A DNA stretch of 64,000 bases, from the NCBI RefSeq assembly GCF_008123515.1, contig NZ_VSSR01000045.1, positions 61,439-125,438 of the forward strand. Direction: 5' to 3'. Below the pieces are notes generated by a model. That model was not told the origin of the DNA. It searched no databases and saw only the letters and a program-made list of their open reading frames with translations. Of the stretch, positions 1 through 7,156 are shown one piece after another. Made by a program: the position numbers and the translations under genes. Each line of letters starts with the position of its first letter. Position 1 is the first letter of the stretch. The DNA is from Bradyrhizobium cytisi (lineage in GTDB: Bacteria; Pseudomonadota; Alphaproteobacteria; Rhizobiales; Xanthobacteraceae).

Positions 1-2
1 CC

Positions 3-221
3 GCGTTGCAACTGCCGACGCTGCAGGACATCCTCGATCGTGCGCATGACGGCGTCGATGCGCTGACACACCTGCATCTGCCGAGGATTCCGACCCGCGA
101 CGAGTTTCTCGCTGAAGCCAAGGCGATGTTCGCGCGGACCCGATCACTCAACGAGATCGTCGACCACGCCTACGAGCACTTCCTGACGTCGGTCCGCGCG
201 CAGCTCGTGACAGTGCGCTGA
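3..221 (+). CDS. C-terminal end of an unrecognised protein (cut by window edge)
   Basis: The reading frame is open from the first codon of the window to a TGA at 219-221, so only the last 72 or so residues are present and the true start lies outside. The visible part is hydrophilic and helical-looking, with a tail ending in QLVTVR. I see no cysteine motif, membrane segment or catalytic signature that would name a family. It is convergent with the small membrane gene at 252-430. I do not recognise it; the TTG at position 6 is almost certainly internal. Confidence 0.5.
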   Translation, partial: ALQLPTLQDILDRAHDGVDALTHLHLPRIPTRDEFLAEAKAMFARTRSLNEIVDHAYEHFLTSVRAQLVTVR

Positions 222-251
222 GAAGCTCGCGGGGCCGCGTGGGAAGGGGTT

Positions 252-430
252 CTATGGCGCCGCGCGGTCCTGAGCGTGGCTGTGGACGACACCGCAGACC
301 TGGCGGCCGCAGGTCGGAGATGACAGTCGGGATCGACGGCACAGCTGCCATAAACGAAGCTGATATAGCCGAGCACCGCGAAGGCGGTCACGCCGAGCAA
401 TAGGCGGGTGGCGAGGTCCATAAGCGCCAT
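252..430 (-). pseudogene. Small cysteine-rich membrane protein gene, apparently frameshifted
   Basis: An ATG at 430 (another at 421) opens a short protein with one hydrophobic segment (LATRLLLGVTAFAVLGYISF) followed by GSCAVDPDCHLRP. After that, the frame runs into low-complexity arginine/alanine text. A different frame of the same strand continues with CGRQVCGVVHSHAQDRAAP and stops neatly at 252-254. Joining the two frames near 305-315 gives a plausible protein of about 58 residues with a CxxxxxC and a second cysteine pair. I infer a one-base indel, either real decay or a sequencing error. No function is known. It lies downstream of the DUF2852 gene on the same strand. Confidence 0.35.
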
Positions 431-616
431 CCAGACATCAGCAGCGCGCCTCAATGAGACGGCGCGCGCAAGTCTTAGTGCCGGATGAAGGGATCCAGGT
501 TCTAGCCGGCCGTTAAAACCAAACCGCCCGCCTGCGGGATGCGCAGGCGGGCGGCTCGGGCCATCAGGACTTTGGGGGCATGCGCCTGAAGGCTTTGAGA
601 GGTGTCGGCCCCGGGC

Positions 617-1111
617 TTAGCCTTGCGGCTGGTCGGTCGGCGGCGGCGGGGTCGGACGGGTCTTATGCTGGGCCATGAACTGGTCGAACTCTTCCTTGTC
701 CTTGGCGTGGCGCAGACGATCGAGGAAGTTCTTGAATTCGACCTGCTCCTCCTCGAGCCGCTGCAGCGTCTCGGTGCGGTATTCGTCGAAGGCACGGTTG
801 CCGGAGGACGGCGGGCCGAAGCCGAAGCCGAAACCACGGCGCTCCATGCGGCCGCGCATGCGGTCCATCTTGTACTGCATCCGCTCCATCTTGTTCTGCC
901 AGCGATCCTGGTTGCTCCAGCACGACATTCTTCTGCTCCCGAGTGTGAAAAAGAGAAGGGCGAGTCCGATCGGCCACCAGATGATGAAGCCGAGGATGGT
1001 CACGGCAATCCAGCCGGGATGCCATGGCGTATCGAGCATGTGGGGCCGCTCATACTGTTGCTGTTGGTCCGAGGGGCCGCGCCAGCGATTGACATCAGCG
1101 GTGTAGGCCAT
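617..1111 (-). CDS. DUF2852 domain membrane protein
   Basis: This is a 164-residue protein of the DUF2852 family, which is typical of Alphaproteobacteria and has no known biochemical role. Residues about 31-57 form a hydrophobic helix with a Trp pair (GWIAVTILGFIIWWPIGLAL). A polar stretch rich in Met, Arg and Gln follows (RWQNKMERMQYKMDRMRGRM), then a Gly-Phe repeat and a coiled-coil-like C-terminus ending in a proline run. The start is fixed by the Shine-Dalgarno GGAGAAGGGA just upstream. A perfect 19-bp palindrome lies 34 bp before the start, so expression is probably controlled by the adjacent TetR protein encoded just upstream on the same strand. Confidence 0.85.
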   Translation of the reverse strand: MAYTADVNRWRGPSDQQQQYERPHMLDTPWHPGWIAVTILGFIIWWPIGLALLFFTLGSRRMSCWSNQDRWQNKMERMQYKMDRMRGRMERRGFGFGFGPPSSGNRAFDEYRTETLQRLEEEQVEFKNFLDRLRHAKDKEEFDQFMAQHKTRPTPPPPTDQPQG

Positions 1112-1144
1112 TTCCCTTCTCCATCACGGCATCTGCCGTTGTGA

Positions 1145-1163
1145 ATGTAAATAACATTTACAT
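1145..1163 (-). promoter_or_regulatory. TetR-type operator upstream of the DUF2852 gene
   Basis: The 19-bp sequence ATGTAAATAACATTTACAT is an inverted repeat of ATGTAAA around TAACA. A near-identical site (ATGTGAA-N5-TTTACAT) overlaps the start of the TetR gene at 1982-2000. Two matching sites at the two genes of one regulator are good evidence for the operator of that regulator. Confidence 0.7.
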
Positions 1164-1230
1164 AGCTAGACCATCCCGCGATTTTGTCAAGCCGGCGGCC
1201 CGACAGGTCCGCGGAATTATTTGCGCAACT

Positions 1231-1983
1231 TTATTTCGGCTTGCCCCAAGGACCAGCTGGAGCACCGCCGGGCGGCACGCCAGAACCGGAGGATGCCTCC
1301 GGCGGCACCGGCGGCGGCTCTGCGCTTTTCGCCTGCGGCCGGCGGTCGGTCGGGAAGCCGAGGCCGCGCAGATAGATCAGCAGCTCGGCTTCGAGCAGCT
1401 CATCCGGGGACATCGGCAGTTTTCGGCGCGCGGCATCGCCACGCGAGAACAGCGAGGCCACGCCATGCGCCATCGACCAGATGTGCAGCGCCATCATCAT
1501 CGCCGGCGGACGCGGCGTGTCGGGCGGGGCGAGCGCCGCCAGCCGCTCCGCGGCAGCGCGAATAACGTTAAAAGCGCGCTCGCTTGCGGCCTGCAGCGCT
1601 GCATTGGCATCGACCGGCAGGCCGGATTCGAACATTGCGTTGTAGAAAGCCGGCTCCTCGCGGGCGAAGGCGAGATAGGCCCGGCCGACCCGCTCGAACG
1701 CGGTGACGGTGTCGGGGCGCCCGTCGTCCCAGGCTGCCGTGAGACGCGATTCGAACTGCTCAAAACCGCGCTGGGCGATCGAGGACAGCAGCTCGTCGCG
1801 GTCGCGAAAATGCCGGTAAGGCGCGGCAGCACTGACGCCGGCCATGCGCGCGGCATCGGCGAAGGTGAAGCCGGCCGCGCCCTTCTCGGCGATCAGCCCG
1901 AGGGCAGCCTGCAACAGGGCTTCCTTCAGATTGCCGTGGTGATAGCCGCGCTCGGCGCGGCCCTGCTCCTTGCGCCAGCTCAT
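1231..1983 (-). CDS. TetR/AcrR family transcriptional regulator with WHG-type C-terminal domain
   Basis: This is a 250-residue repressor. Residues about 15-62 form the TetR helix-turn-helix (GNLKEALLQAALGLI, then FTFADAARMAGVSAAAPYRHF). The remainder resembles the WHG ligand domain found in this TetR subgroup (FNVIRAAAERL, MMMALHIWSMAHGVASLF). The C-terminal 35 residues are rich in Pro and Gly and look disordered. A 19-bp inverted repeat overlaps the start codon, which suggests tight autoregulation and a very short or absent leader. The second copy of the site sits before the DUF2852 gene downstream, so that gene is the likely target. The ligand cannot be read from the sequence. Confidence 0.85.
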   Translation of the reverse strand: MSWRKEQGRAERGYHHGNLKEALLQAALGLIAEKGAAGFTFADAARMAGVSAAAPYRHFRDRDELLSSIAQRGFEQFESRLTAAWDDGRPDTVTAFERVGRAYLAFAREEPAFYNAMFESGLPVDANAALQAASERAFNVIRAAAERLAALAPPDTPRPPAMMMALHIWSMAHGVASLFSRGDAARRKLPMSPDELLEAELLIYLRGLGFPTDRRPQAKSAEPPPVPPEASSGSGVPPGGAPAGPWGKPK

Positions 1984-2000
1984 GTGAACGACCTTTACAT
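1982..2000 (-). promoter_or_regulatory. TetR-type operator overlapping the tetR start codon
   Basis: ATGTGAA-N5-TTTACAT, 19 bp, matches the palindrome at 1145-1163 in both half-sites except one base. It covers the ATG at 1981-1983 on the minus strand, so the repressor would block initiation or translation of its own mRNA. Confidence 0.65.
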
Positions 2001-2110
2001 GAGCCGGCGGTCAAGGTCACTAGCGGCGATGGGGCTTGATCAACCCGTACTTCCACGGTCAGGCCAGGGCCGATGCGGCAGCATCGCGCCCGGACACGAC
2101 GTTCTCGGAC

Positions 2111-2476
2111 CTACATCTGCGGGAGGGCCAGCACGGGCATGACCTCGACGGCCTCGCCGGGAAAGATCGCGAAGTGCGGATGGTTCTCGAACAGTTTTGC
2201 AGCAGCCTCCTGCGAGGCAGCCCGCACCACCGTGAAACCGGTCAGCGCATTGCTGACCTCGGTGATGCCGCTCGCATCGATCTTGCGGGTCTTGCCGAGC
2301 GGACCGCCGATCTCGACGATGACGTCCTTGTGCTTCTCGACCCAGCCATGCCAGGCGGCCATGCCCTCGCGCTCCCTGGCCTTCCGTTCGGCCTCGGGAA
2401 GCGCGTTCCAGGCCGCCATTTTCGACCCGCTCATGCTGCCGAGGTAGACGGCGAGAAATTTGTGTTCGGCGCTCAT
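2111..2476 (-). CDS. YciI/DGPF-like small protein, second gene of an ECF42-type operon
   Basis: This is a 121-residue protein with a ferredoxin-like YciI flavour: a beta strand near the start (KFLAVYLGS), a central KDVIVEIGGPLGKTRKID segment and an ALTGFTVVRAASQEAA strand-helix that resembles the alternating pattern of YciI and DGPF proteins. The start is supported by GGGAGAG just upstream. It lies 59 bp downstream of the DGPF gene at 2536-2940 and has no promoter of its own that I can see, so the two are probably co-transcribed from the ECF42-type promoter at 2992-3020. Biochemical function is unknown. Confidence 0.8.
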   Translation of the reverse strand: MSAEHKFLAVYLGSMSGSKMAAWNALPEAERKAREREGMAAWHGWVEKHKDVIVEIGGPLGKTRKIDASGITEVSNALTGFTVVRAASQEAAAKLFENHPHFAIFPGEAVEVMPVLALPQM

Positions 2477-2535
2477 CGGTTCTCTCCCATGTTGATGAAT
2501 GGACGACAGCCGCGCTTCCGGCGCGACCGCCGTGG

Positions 2536-2940
2536 TTAGGTCTTCAGATCGTCGAAACCGGCGGCGGCCGCCTGCACCTCCGGCGGAAAGTCGGACATTT
2601 CCTGCACCTGGCGGATCTCGATGATCTCATTGGCCGAGGCCGGGCACTTCTTCGCCCAGGCGATCGCCTCCTCGCGCGAGCCGACCTCGATCATCCAGTA
2701 GCCGCCCAGCACTTCCTTGGCCTCCGTGAAGGGGCCGTCGGTCACGATAGGCACGCCGGTCGCAAACGAGACGCGGGCGCCCGTCGACGGCGGATGCAGG
2801 CCGTCCAGCGTGATCAGCACGCCGGCATCCTTCAGCGCCTCGTTGTAGCGCATCATCGCGGCGACGCGTTCGGGATCGAGTTGCACATCCGCCGGCGCGG
2901 TCTCGTAGCCGAGCGGGATCATCAGCATCATGAATCGCAT
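2536..2940 (-). CDS. DGPF/YciI family protein (YCII-related)
   Basis: This is a protein of about 134 residues of the DGPF (YCII-related) family, which has no settled biochemical role but is tightly linked to ECF42 sigma factors. The hallmark DGPF is visible (IVTDGPFTEAKEVLGGYWMIEV), as is the usual start MRFMMLMIP. I chose the ATG at 2940 rather than 2961 because of that conserved start and a GAGGA ribosome site six bases before it. The promoter at 2992-3020 matches those of the sigma-factor operon (8854-8882) and the SRPBCC gene (7080-7108), so it is probably a direct target of the sigma factor at 7157-8458. Confidence 0.9.
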   Translation of the reverse strand: MRFMMLMIPLGYETAPADVQLDPERVAAMMRYNEALKDAGVLITLDGLHPPSTGARVSFATGVPIVTDGPFTEAKEVLGGYWMIEVGSREEAIAWAKKCPASANEIIEIRQVQEMSDFPPEVQAAAAGFDDLKT

Positions 2941-2991
2941 GCGGTTCCTCATTGAGGACATAAGCGGGCCGCATGGCCCGCGCTCCCTGGT

Positions 2992-3020
2992 AAGACGAAC
3001 GAGCTTTTACCAAGCAGACA
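2992..3020 (-). promoter_or_regulatory. Predicted ECF42 promoter of the DGPF operon
   Basis: Read on the minus strand: TGTCTG, a 17-base spacer, then CGTCTT. This agrees with the promoters at 7080-7108 and 8854-8882 (both TGTCGG-N17-CGTCTT). The ECF42 consensus described in Streptomyces, as I recall it, is TGTCGA in the -35 and CG(A/T)C in the -10. Confidence 0.75.
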
Positions 3021-3143
3021 GGGCCGTGAAAATTATTCGGAGGTCATTGCGGCGCTGGCCCCATATTCTGATCGCTCATCGTGGATCCCTTGCGCGGGAC
3101 CGGCTAAACTGTCATGCCGCGGGTCCGAGCAAAGGACCACGTC

Positions 3144-3932
3144 ATGACCTCCTCCCCCGCCAAAGTTGCCCTCATCACCGGCGCCGCGCGCGGGATTGGG
3201 CTGGCGACGGTGAAGCGCTTTCTCGCCGAAGGCTGGCGCGTGGTGCTGCTCGATATCGAGGGAGAGCTGCAGGCTGGCGCGACAGCGGCGTTGAACAATC
3301 CCGACAATACGCTGGCGATCACCTGCGATGTGTCGGACGCCGCCGCCGTGGGAGCTGCAATGGCCGCTATCATGAGCCGCTTCGGCCGGCTCGATGCGCT
3401 CGTCAACAATGCCGGCGTGGCCATGTTTGCGCCGGTGCTGGAGACCAGCGATGCCGACTGGAACAGGATCATGGCGGTCAACCTCACCGGCCCGTTCCTC
3501 TGCACCAAGGCGGCCGCCCCGCTGATGCGCGAGCAAGGCGGCGGCGCTATCGTCAACATCACCTCGATCTCAGCCGTGCGCGCCTCGACGCTGCGCTCGG
3601 CCTACGGCACCAGCAAGGCCGGGCTTGCGCACCTCACCAAGCAGCTCGCGGTCGAGCTCGCCTCGCTCAACATCCGCGTCAATGCGGTCGCACCAGGGCC
3701 GGTCGACACCGCGATGGCGAAGCAGGTGCACACCAGGGAAATCCGCGCCGACTATCACGACGCCATCCCGCTCAACCGCTACGGCCTGGAGGAGGAGCTC
3801 GCGGAAGCGATCTTCTTCCTGTGCTCGGAGCGTGCGAGCTACATCACCGGCCAAATTTTGGCCGTCGATGGCGGCTTCGATGCTGCCGGCATCGGCCTGC
3901 CGACGCTGCGCGGCGAACGGCGGAACGGGTAA
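3144..3932 (+). CDS. SDR family NAD(P)-dependent oxidoreductase
   Basis: This is a 262-residue classical short-chain dehydrogenase. The cofactor loop TGAARGIG is at residues 12-19, NNAG near 90, the catalytic Ser in NITSISAV, and the catalytic YxxxK pair at about 154-158 (YGTSK). The C-terminal ITGQILAVDGGF is typical of the family. The start at 3144 is preferred over 3114 because AAAGGA precedes it. The substrate cannot be deduced. It is divergent from the DGPF operon and is followed by a palindromic repeat cluster. Confidence 0.9.
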   Translation: MTSSPAKVALITGAARGIGLATVKRFLAEGWRVVLLDIEGELQAGATAALNNPDNTLAITCDVSDAAAVGAAMAAIMSRFGRLDALVNNAGVAMFAPVLETSDADWNRIMAVNLTGPFLCTKAAAPLMREQGGGAIVNITSISAVRASTLRSAYGTSKAGLAHLTKQLAVELASLNIRVNAVAPGPVDTAMAKQVHTREIRADYHDAIPLNRYGLEEELAEAIFFLCSERASYITGQILAVDGGFDAAGIGLPTLRGERRNG

Positions 3933-3955
3933 ATCTCGCAGGGTGAGTTAGCCCT

Positions 3956-4072
3956 GCAGATGCGCGATGCGCATCTGCTCGGCGTAACCCACCTCTTCTC
4001 ACGCGGCGACAAAAGTGGTGGGTTACGCCAGCGGGACTGCGCTTCGCGCAGCCGCAGTGCTAACCCACCCTA
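3956..4072. repeat. Palindromic intergenic repeat cluster (REP/BIME-like)
   Basis: A perfect 10-bp hairpin lies at 3956-3978 (GCAGATGCGC, GAT loop, GCGCATCTGC). It is followed by GTAACCCACC at 3984-3993 and its inverse GGTGGGTTAC at 4016-4025, a GCGCTTCGCGC palindrome near 4040-4050 and another TAACCCACC at 4061-4069. This arrangement of alternating GGTGGGTTA palindromes resembles repetitive intergenic elements of Bradyrhizobium. No T-run follows, so it is not a standard terminator. Confidence 0.6.
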
Positions 4073-4104
4073 CCGGACCGCGGAACCGAGTTGGTGGAGA
4101 CTTC

Positions 4105-4542
4105 ATGCGACGCATTGCATTCGTCAAAGCCTGGATCTTCGCAACCGCCCTGCTCGCTTCTGTCCCGGCCAGGGCCGAGATCCGCATCATCCAGAGTCCC
4201 GGCGGAGAGGTCGGGCCGTTCCTCGATCTGTTCGAGAAGGTGCGCGAGAGCGGCGACCGCGTGGTGATCGACGGTCCCTGCCTGTCGGCCTGCACGCTGG
4301 TGCTCAGCATCGTGCCGCGCGAACGCATCTGCGTCACCAAGCGCGCCGTGCTCGGTTTCCATGCCGCGCGTTCGGTCGACCGGCGCGGCCTCTTCTATGC
4401 TGAGCCGGAAGCATCCGAAGCCGTGCTTGCGGCATATCCGGGCCCCGTTCGCGACTGGATCAGCCGTCGCGGCGGCCTCACCTCGCGGTTGCTGTTACTG
4501 AAGGGGCGCGACCTCGCCGCGATCTATCCGCGCTGCCGATGA
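4105..4542 (+). CDS. Periplasmic protein with ClpP/SppA-like pattern
   Basis: This is a protein of about 145 residues with a clear signal peptide (MRRIAFVKAWIFATALLA, cleavage after ARA). The mature part shows IIQSPGGEVGPFLDLFEKV, then VVIDGPCLSACTLVLSIVP and VLGFHAA. This Gly-Gly, then Ser-Ala-Cys-Thr, then Phe-His order is reminiscent of the ClpP/crotonase fold used by periplasmic proteases. Relatives are mostly annotated as hypothetical, and I cannot show that it is catalytic. The start at 4105 follows GGTGGAGA. It is probably monocistronic, sitting between a repeat cluster and an AT-richer spacer. Confidence 0.75.
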   Translation: MRRIAFVKAWIFATALLASVPARAEIRIIQSPGGEVGPFLDLFEKVRESGDRVVIDGPCLSACTLVLSIVPRERICVTKRAVLGFHAARSVDRRGLFYAEPEASEAVLAAYPGPVRDWISRRGGLTSRLLLLKGRDLAAIYPRCR

Positions 4543-4827
4543 CAATTCGGTTGCAGGCGGCGGTGTGACCGCGATGAATCCTCCGCTGTCCGACGATTAG
4601 GCAATTCCCGGCGATTTCGGCCCTCCCGGAGCGAAATCCGCTTAGGTGCTTCGCAACGCGTGCACAATTTACGCGGTTTCCAGCTTTTTCCCAGCGCCTA
4701 TGATGATGCAGGCCAGACCGAGACCCACCCGGCTCGCGATGGCTGCGGGACCGTCATATCCCAGCAGCGGCGGCGGAATATGGTGGTTCCACTTTTTCGA
4801 GATCGGTCATTTTCAAATAGCATCCAT

Positions 4828-5172
4828 ATGGAGTCCATCGATTTTCGCTATCGCCTGTCGGATCAGGGACGGATCGTCCTCGGCCCGCTGAGCTCCGAAG
4901 AAACCCTCGAATTCGAGGAGCTGTCGCGGCGCGACCGCGAGGGCCTGATCGACCTGACGTCGGAACTGCGGCTGCTCGAGTTGTACGTCAAGTACACCGG
5001 CTCGGACGCCAAGGTCTCGCTCGCGCCGTCGGAGCCGGCTGCGCACGTGAGTGAGACGCCGCGACGACGAAGGCCGTTGCCGCGACGACCGTCACGTCAG
5101 CGCGACTTTATTGTTCCCATGATGGTCGCGGTGGGCATGAGCTTCATGCTGATCGCGCTGTTCATCAGCTGA
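4828..5172 (+). CDS. Conserved hypothetical protein with C-terminal membrane anchor
   Basis: This is a 114-residue protein. The N-terminal half is acidic and polar (MESIDFRYRLSDQGRIVLGP, then SSEETLEFEELSRRDREG). A basic stretch RRRRPLPRRPSRQR follows at about 80-95, and one hydrophobic helix ends the protein (IVPMMVAVGMSFMLIALFIS). The basic residues before the helix predict a cytoplasmic N-terminal domain on a tail anchor. I chose the ATG at 4828 because upstream codons in the frame are unlike coding sequence. No family is recognised. Confidence 0.7.
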   Translation: MESIDFRYRLSDQGRIVLGPLSSEETLEFEELSRRDREGLIDLTSELRLLELYVKYTGSDAKVSLAPSEPAAHVSETPRRRRPLPRRPSRQRDFIVPMMVAVGMSFMLIALFIS

Positions 5173-5226
5173 TGCATGGCGTCATGCGCCGACAACCATA
5201 CGCAGTGCACAGGGAGCCGTGGCCGT

Positions 5227-5322
5227 CTACTGAAAAACGACCTGCACCACCGGCGCGAGCTTCACGCTGGCGCAGATCAGCATTCCCCACAGAGCAAAAT
5301 TGATTTGTAGCGCCGCCGCCAT
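5227..5322 (-). CDS. 31-residue small membrane peptide
   Basis: A short open frame starts at ATG 5322 and stops at TAG 5227. It encodes MAAALQINFALWGMLICASV followed by KLAPVVQVVFQ. It has one hydrophobic helix, a Trp-Gly and a single Cys. A very good ribosome site (GGAAGGGAG) precedes the start, which is the main reason to believe it is expressed. Its function is unknown. It sits alone between two plus-strand genes. Confidence 0.6.
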   Translation of the reverse strand: MAAALQINFALWGMLICASVKLAPVVQVVFQ

Positions 5323-5606
5323 CGGTCGCTCCCTTCCAAGTCACGCCCCACCCTGATTTGTAGGTATTGTGAACAAAGTTAGCGATTCGGGCGCGAAGTT
5401 CACAGCCTAATCTTGCGCCAGTTGTTGTGCGATGCAATTCGCTTCATGTCACAAACCCGCTCGCGCTGTTCTCGCAAAGTGAATCGAGCGCACGAATCTC
5501 CTTTCGGCCATGCCGGTGTCGTCGTTTTCCCTTAAGTCCCGGGTAAGCGTCGCGATGCAAAGTTTTCCACGCGGATTTGCGTGGCGTAGCGCACGGCAGG
5601 TTCGGC

Positions 5607-5954
5607 ATGGCTCGACATATTCTCGTCTTGCTCAGTTTTTGCGCAGCGCTCGCGGGATGCGCAAGCGCGCCGGCGGCGGAGCGTCGTCCGATCGCGTGGG
5701 ACGGACTCGGTCAGGATCCCAATCGTTCTGCTGTCACAAAACGCCGCCTTGCGAATCACTCAGCACCTGAGAGCGATCCCAATGTTGAGCGGCAACGGGT
5801 GCTGGCCAGGCTGCGTCCCTATTCCGACGCATGGTGGGCCGTGCAAGACGAGATCGAGGCCGAGAACGACAGGCAACTCGGCTCGAAGCTCGTGATCTGC
5901 CGCAGCTGCGTGACGCAGCCGCCGGGAGAGGACGTGACCGGATCGATCCGCTGA
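5607..5954 (+). CDS. Small lipoprotein
   Basis: This is a protein of about 115 residues with a lipoprotein signal peptide: MARHILVLLSFCAALAGC, lipobox LAGC with the lipidated Cys at residue 18. The mature part is polar, with VERQRVLARLRPYSDAWWAVQDEIEAENDRQL as its best-ordered segment and a CRSC pair near the C-terminus. The start at 5607 is chosen because the signal peptide begins there and GGCAGG precedes it. The family is not recognised; the protein should be anchored in the cell envelope. Confidence 0.75.
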   Translation: MARHILVLLSFCAALAGCASAPAAERRPIAWDGLGQDPNRSAVTKRRLANHSAPESDPNVERQRVLARLRPYSDAWWAVQDEIEAENDRQLGSKLVICRSCVTQPPGEDVTGSIR

Positions 5955-5968
5955 CGAGGCGCGCGCTC

Positions 5969-5993
5969 CCTCTCTCAAGACAATCGAGAGAGG
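5969..5993. terminator. Hairpin between convergent genes
   Basis: An 8-bp inverted repeat CCTCTCTC / GAGAGAGG with a 9-base loop lies 15 bp after the lipoprotein gene and before the end of the convergent VOC gene. There is no T-run, so termination is only inferred from position. Confidence 0.3.
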
Positions 5994-6028
5994 AAGCGGC
6001 AGCCTAGGGAATCAGCCGGGCGTTGCGC

Positions 6029-6442
6029 TCACATTCCTTCGGCGGGGCAGTTCACCATCCAGGGAATGCCGAACTTGTCGACGCACATGCCAAAGCCCTT
6101 GGCCCAGAACGTCTTGCTGAAGGGCATGGTGACGGTGCCGCCGTCGGCAAGCGCGTTGAACTTGCGCTCGCCCTCCGCGGGGTCCGCGACCGTGACCGAG
6201 ATCGAAAAGCCCTGCGGCTTTTGAACATGCTCGGGCGGCGAGTCTGAGGCCATCAACACGCTACCGTCGGGCAGCGACAGCCGCGCATGCATAATTGTCT
6301 TCTCGCGGCCGGGCGCGGCGGGCATGTCCGACGGCGCGTCCGACGCCCGCATCATGGCGTCGATCTTGCCGCCCAAGATCTTGGCGTAGAAGTTGAATGC
6401 CGCTTCGCAATTGTCCTGATAGAACAGATAGGGATTGAGCAT
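6029..6442 (-). CDS. VOC family protein (PhnB-like)
   Basis: This is a 137-residue protein of the vicinal-oxygen-chelate superfamily, PhnB-like branch. The start MLNPYLFYQDNCEAAFNFYAK is typical of the family, as are HARLSLPDGSVLMASD and the end FWAKGFGMCVDKFGIPW. The protein has the paired beta-alpha-beta-beta-beta layout, but no enzymatic reaction can be assigned. The start is supported by GAGGAGAGAAACG. It follows the SRPBCC gene by 76 bp and has no visible promoter, so it is probably the second gene of that ECF42-controlled unit. VOC and SRPBCC genes often neighbour DGPF genes. Confidence 0.88.
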   Translation of the reverse strand: MLNPYLFYQDNCEAAFNFYAKILGGKIDAMMRASDAPSDMPAAPGREKTIMHARLSLPDGSVLMASDSPPEHVQKPQGFSISVTVADPAEGERKFNALADGGTVTMPFSKTFWAKGFGMCVDKFGIPWMVNCPAEGM

Positions 6443-6518
6443 CGTTTCTCTCCTCTTCGCTTGCTTGTCTTCGCTTCCTTGGCAGTTCCTTGGCAGTCCC
6501 TTGGGGCGGTGGCTGGTG

Positions 6519-7055
6519 CTACTTCTCGGTGAGCTTCTTCAGGCTGGCAAGGCCGGCCTCGAAGTCCTTGCCGATCATGGTGTCCATGTTGATGAAGACC
6601 TGCATCACCTTGGACATGAAGGGCGCCGGACCGTACATCGCCCACGTGACCAGTGTGGCATCGCCTTGCGGCATAAAGGTGAACTCGGCGGTGTTGTGGC
6701 CCTCGAAAGGCCGTTCGAAATCGAGCTTGATGCGGAGTTTCGACGGCGTGCTCGCCTCGAGGATCTCCATATGGCCGGCGCCGACATTGTTGTTGCCGTC
6801 CCAGGCATAGGTCGCGCCCTTCCCTGCCGCGGTTCCTCCGAAGGCGCGCTTCATGGCGGGGTCGCGCCCTTCATAGGGCGACCAGCTGGTCCAGAAGTGG
6901 AAATTGGAGACCAGCGGATAGATCGCCTCGGCCGGCGCCTTCAGCGCGAGCGAGCGCTCGACACGAAACGTGTCGGGTTTGGTGAGGGCGAAAACGAGGA
7001 TGCCCGCGATCCCAACCGCGAGCAGGACAGCGACGATGGCAATGGCTTTGCGCAT
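6519..7055 (-). CDS. SRPBCC family protein (polyketide cyclase-like) with N-terminal membrane helix
   Basis: This is a protein of about 178 residues. Residues about 3-24 form a membrane helix or uncleaved signal (AIAIVAVLLAVGIAGILVFAL). The rest is a START/SRPBCC ligand-binding domain (VERSLALKAPAEAIYPLVSN, then FHFWTSWSPYEGRDPAMKR, then GTGH-like ending). The upstream extension to 7109 is excluded because the promoter at 7080-7108 would lie inside the coding sequence. Its promoter matches those of the two DGPF operons, which puts it in the same predicted sigma-factor regulon. The ligand is unknown. Confidence 0.85.
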   Translation of the reverse strand: MRKAIAIVAVLLAVGIAGILVFALTKPDTFRVERSLALKAPAEAIYPLVSNFHFWTSWSPYEGRDPAMKRAFGGTAAGKGATYAWDGNNNVGAGHMEILEASTPSKLRIKLDFERPFEGHNTAEFTFMPQGDATLVTWAMYGPAPFMSKVMQVFINMDTMIGKDFEAGLASLKKLTEK

Positions 7056-7079
7056 GAAGGACTCCCTGGATATGGGATT

Positions 7080-7108
7080 AAGACGAAGGGAGACGGCGGG
7101 AACCGACA
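7080..7108 (-). promoter_or_regulatory. Predicted ECF42 promoter of the SRPBCC-VOC unit
   Basis: On the minus strand: TGTCGG, 17-base spacer, CGTCTT. Both hexamers are identical to the sigma-factor operon promoter at 8854-8882. The predicted transcription start is about 18 bp upstream of the ATG at 7055. Confidence 0.75.
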
Positions 7109-7156
7109 ATCGGCGGGACGAAATTTTGGGCCGTCACTTTGACCGTCGCTTGGCCA

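Noticed and set aside
5165..5437. A 90-codon minus-strand frame
   Set aside because: The 31-codon peptide in another frame has the ribosome site and coding character; the longer frame has neither.
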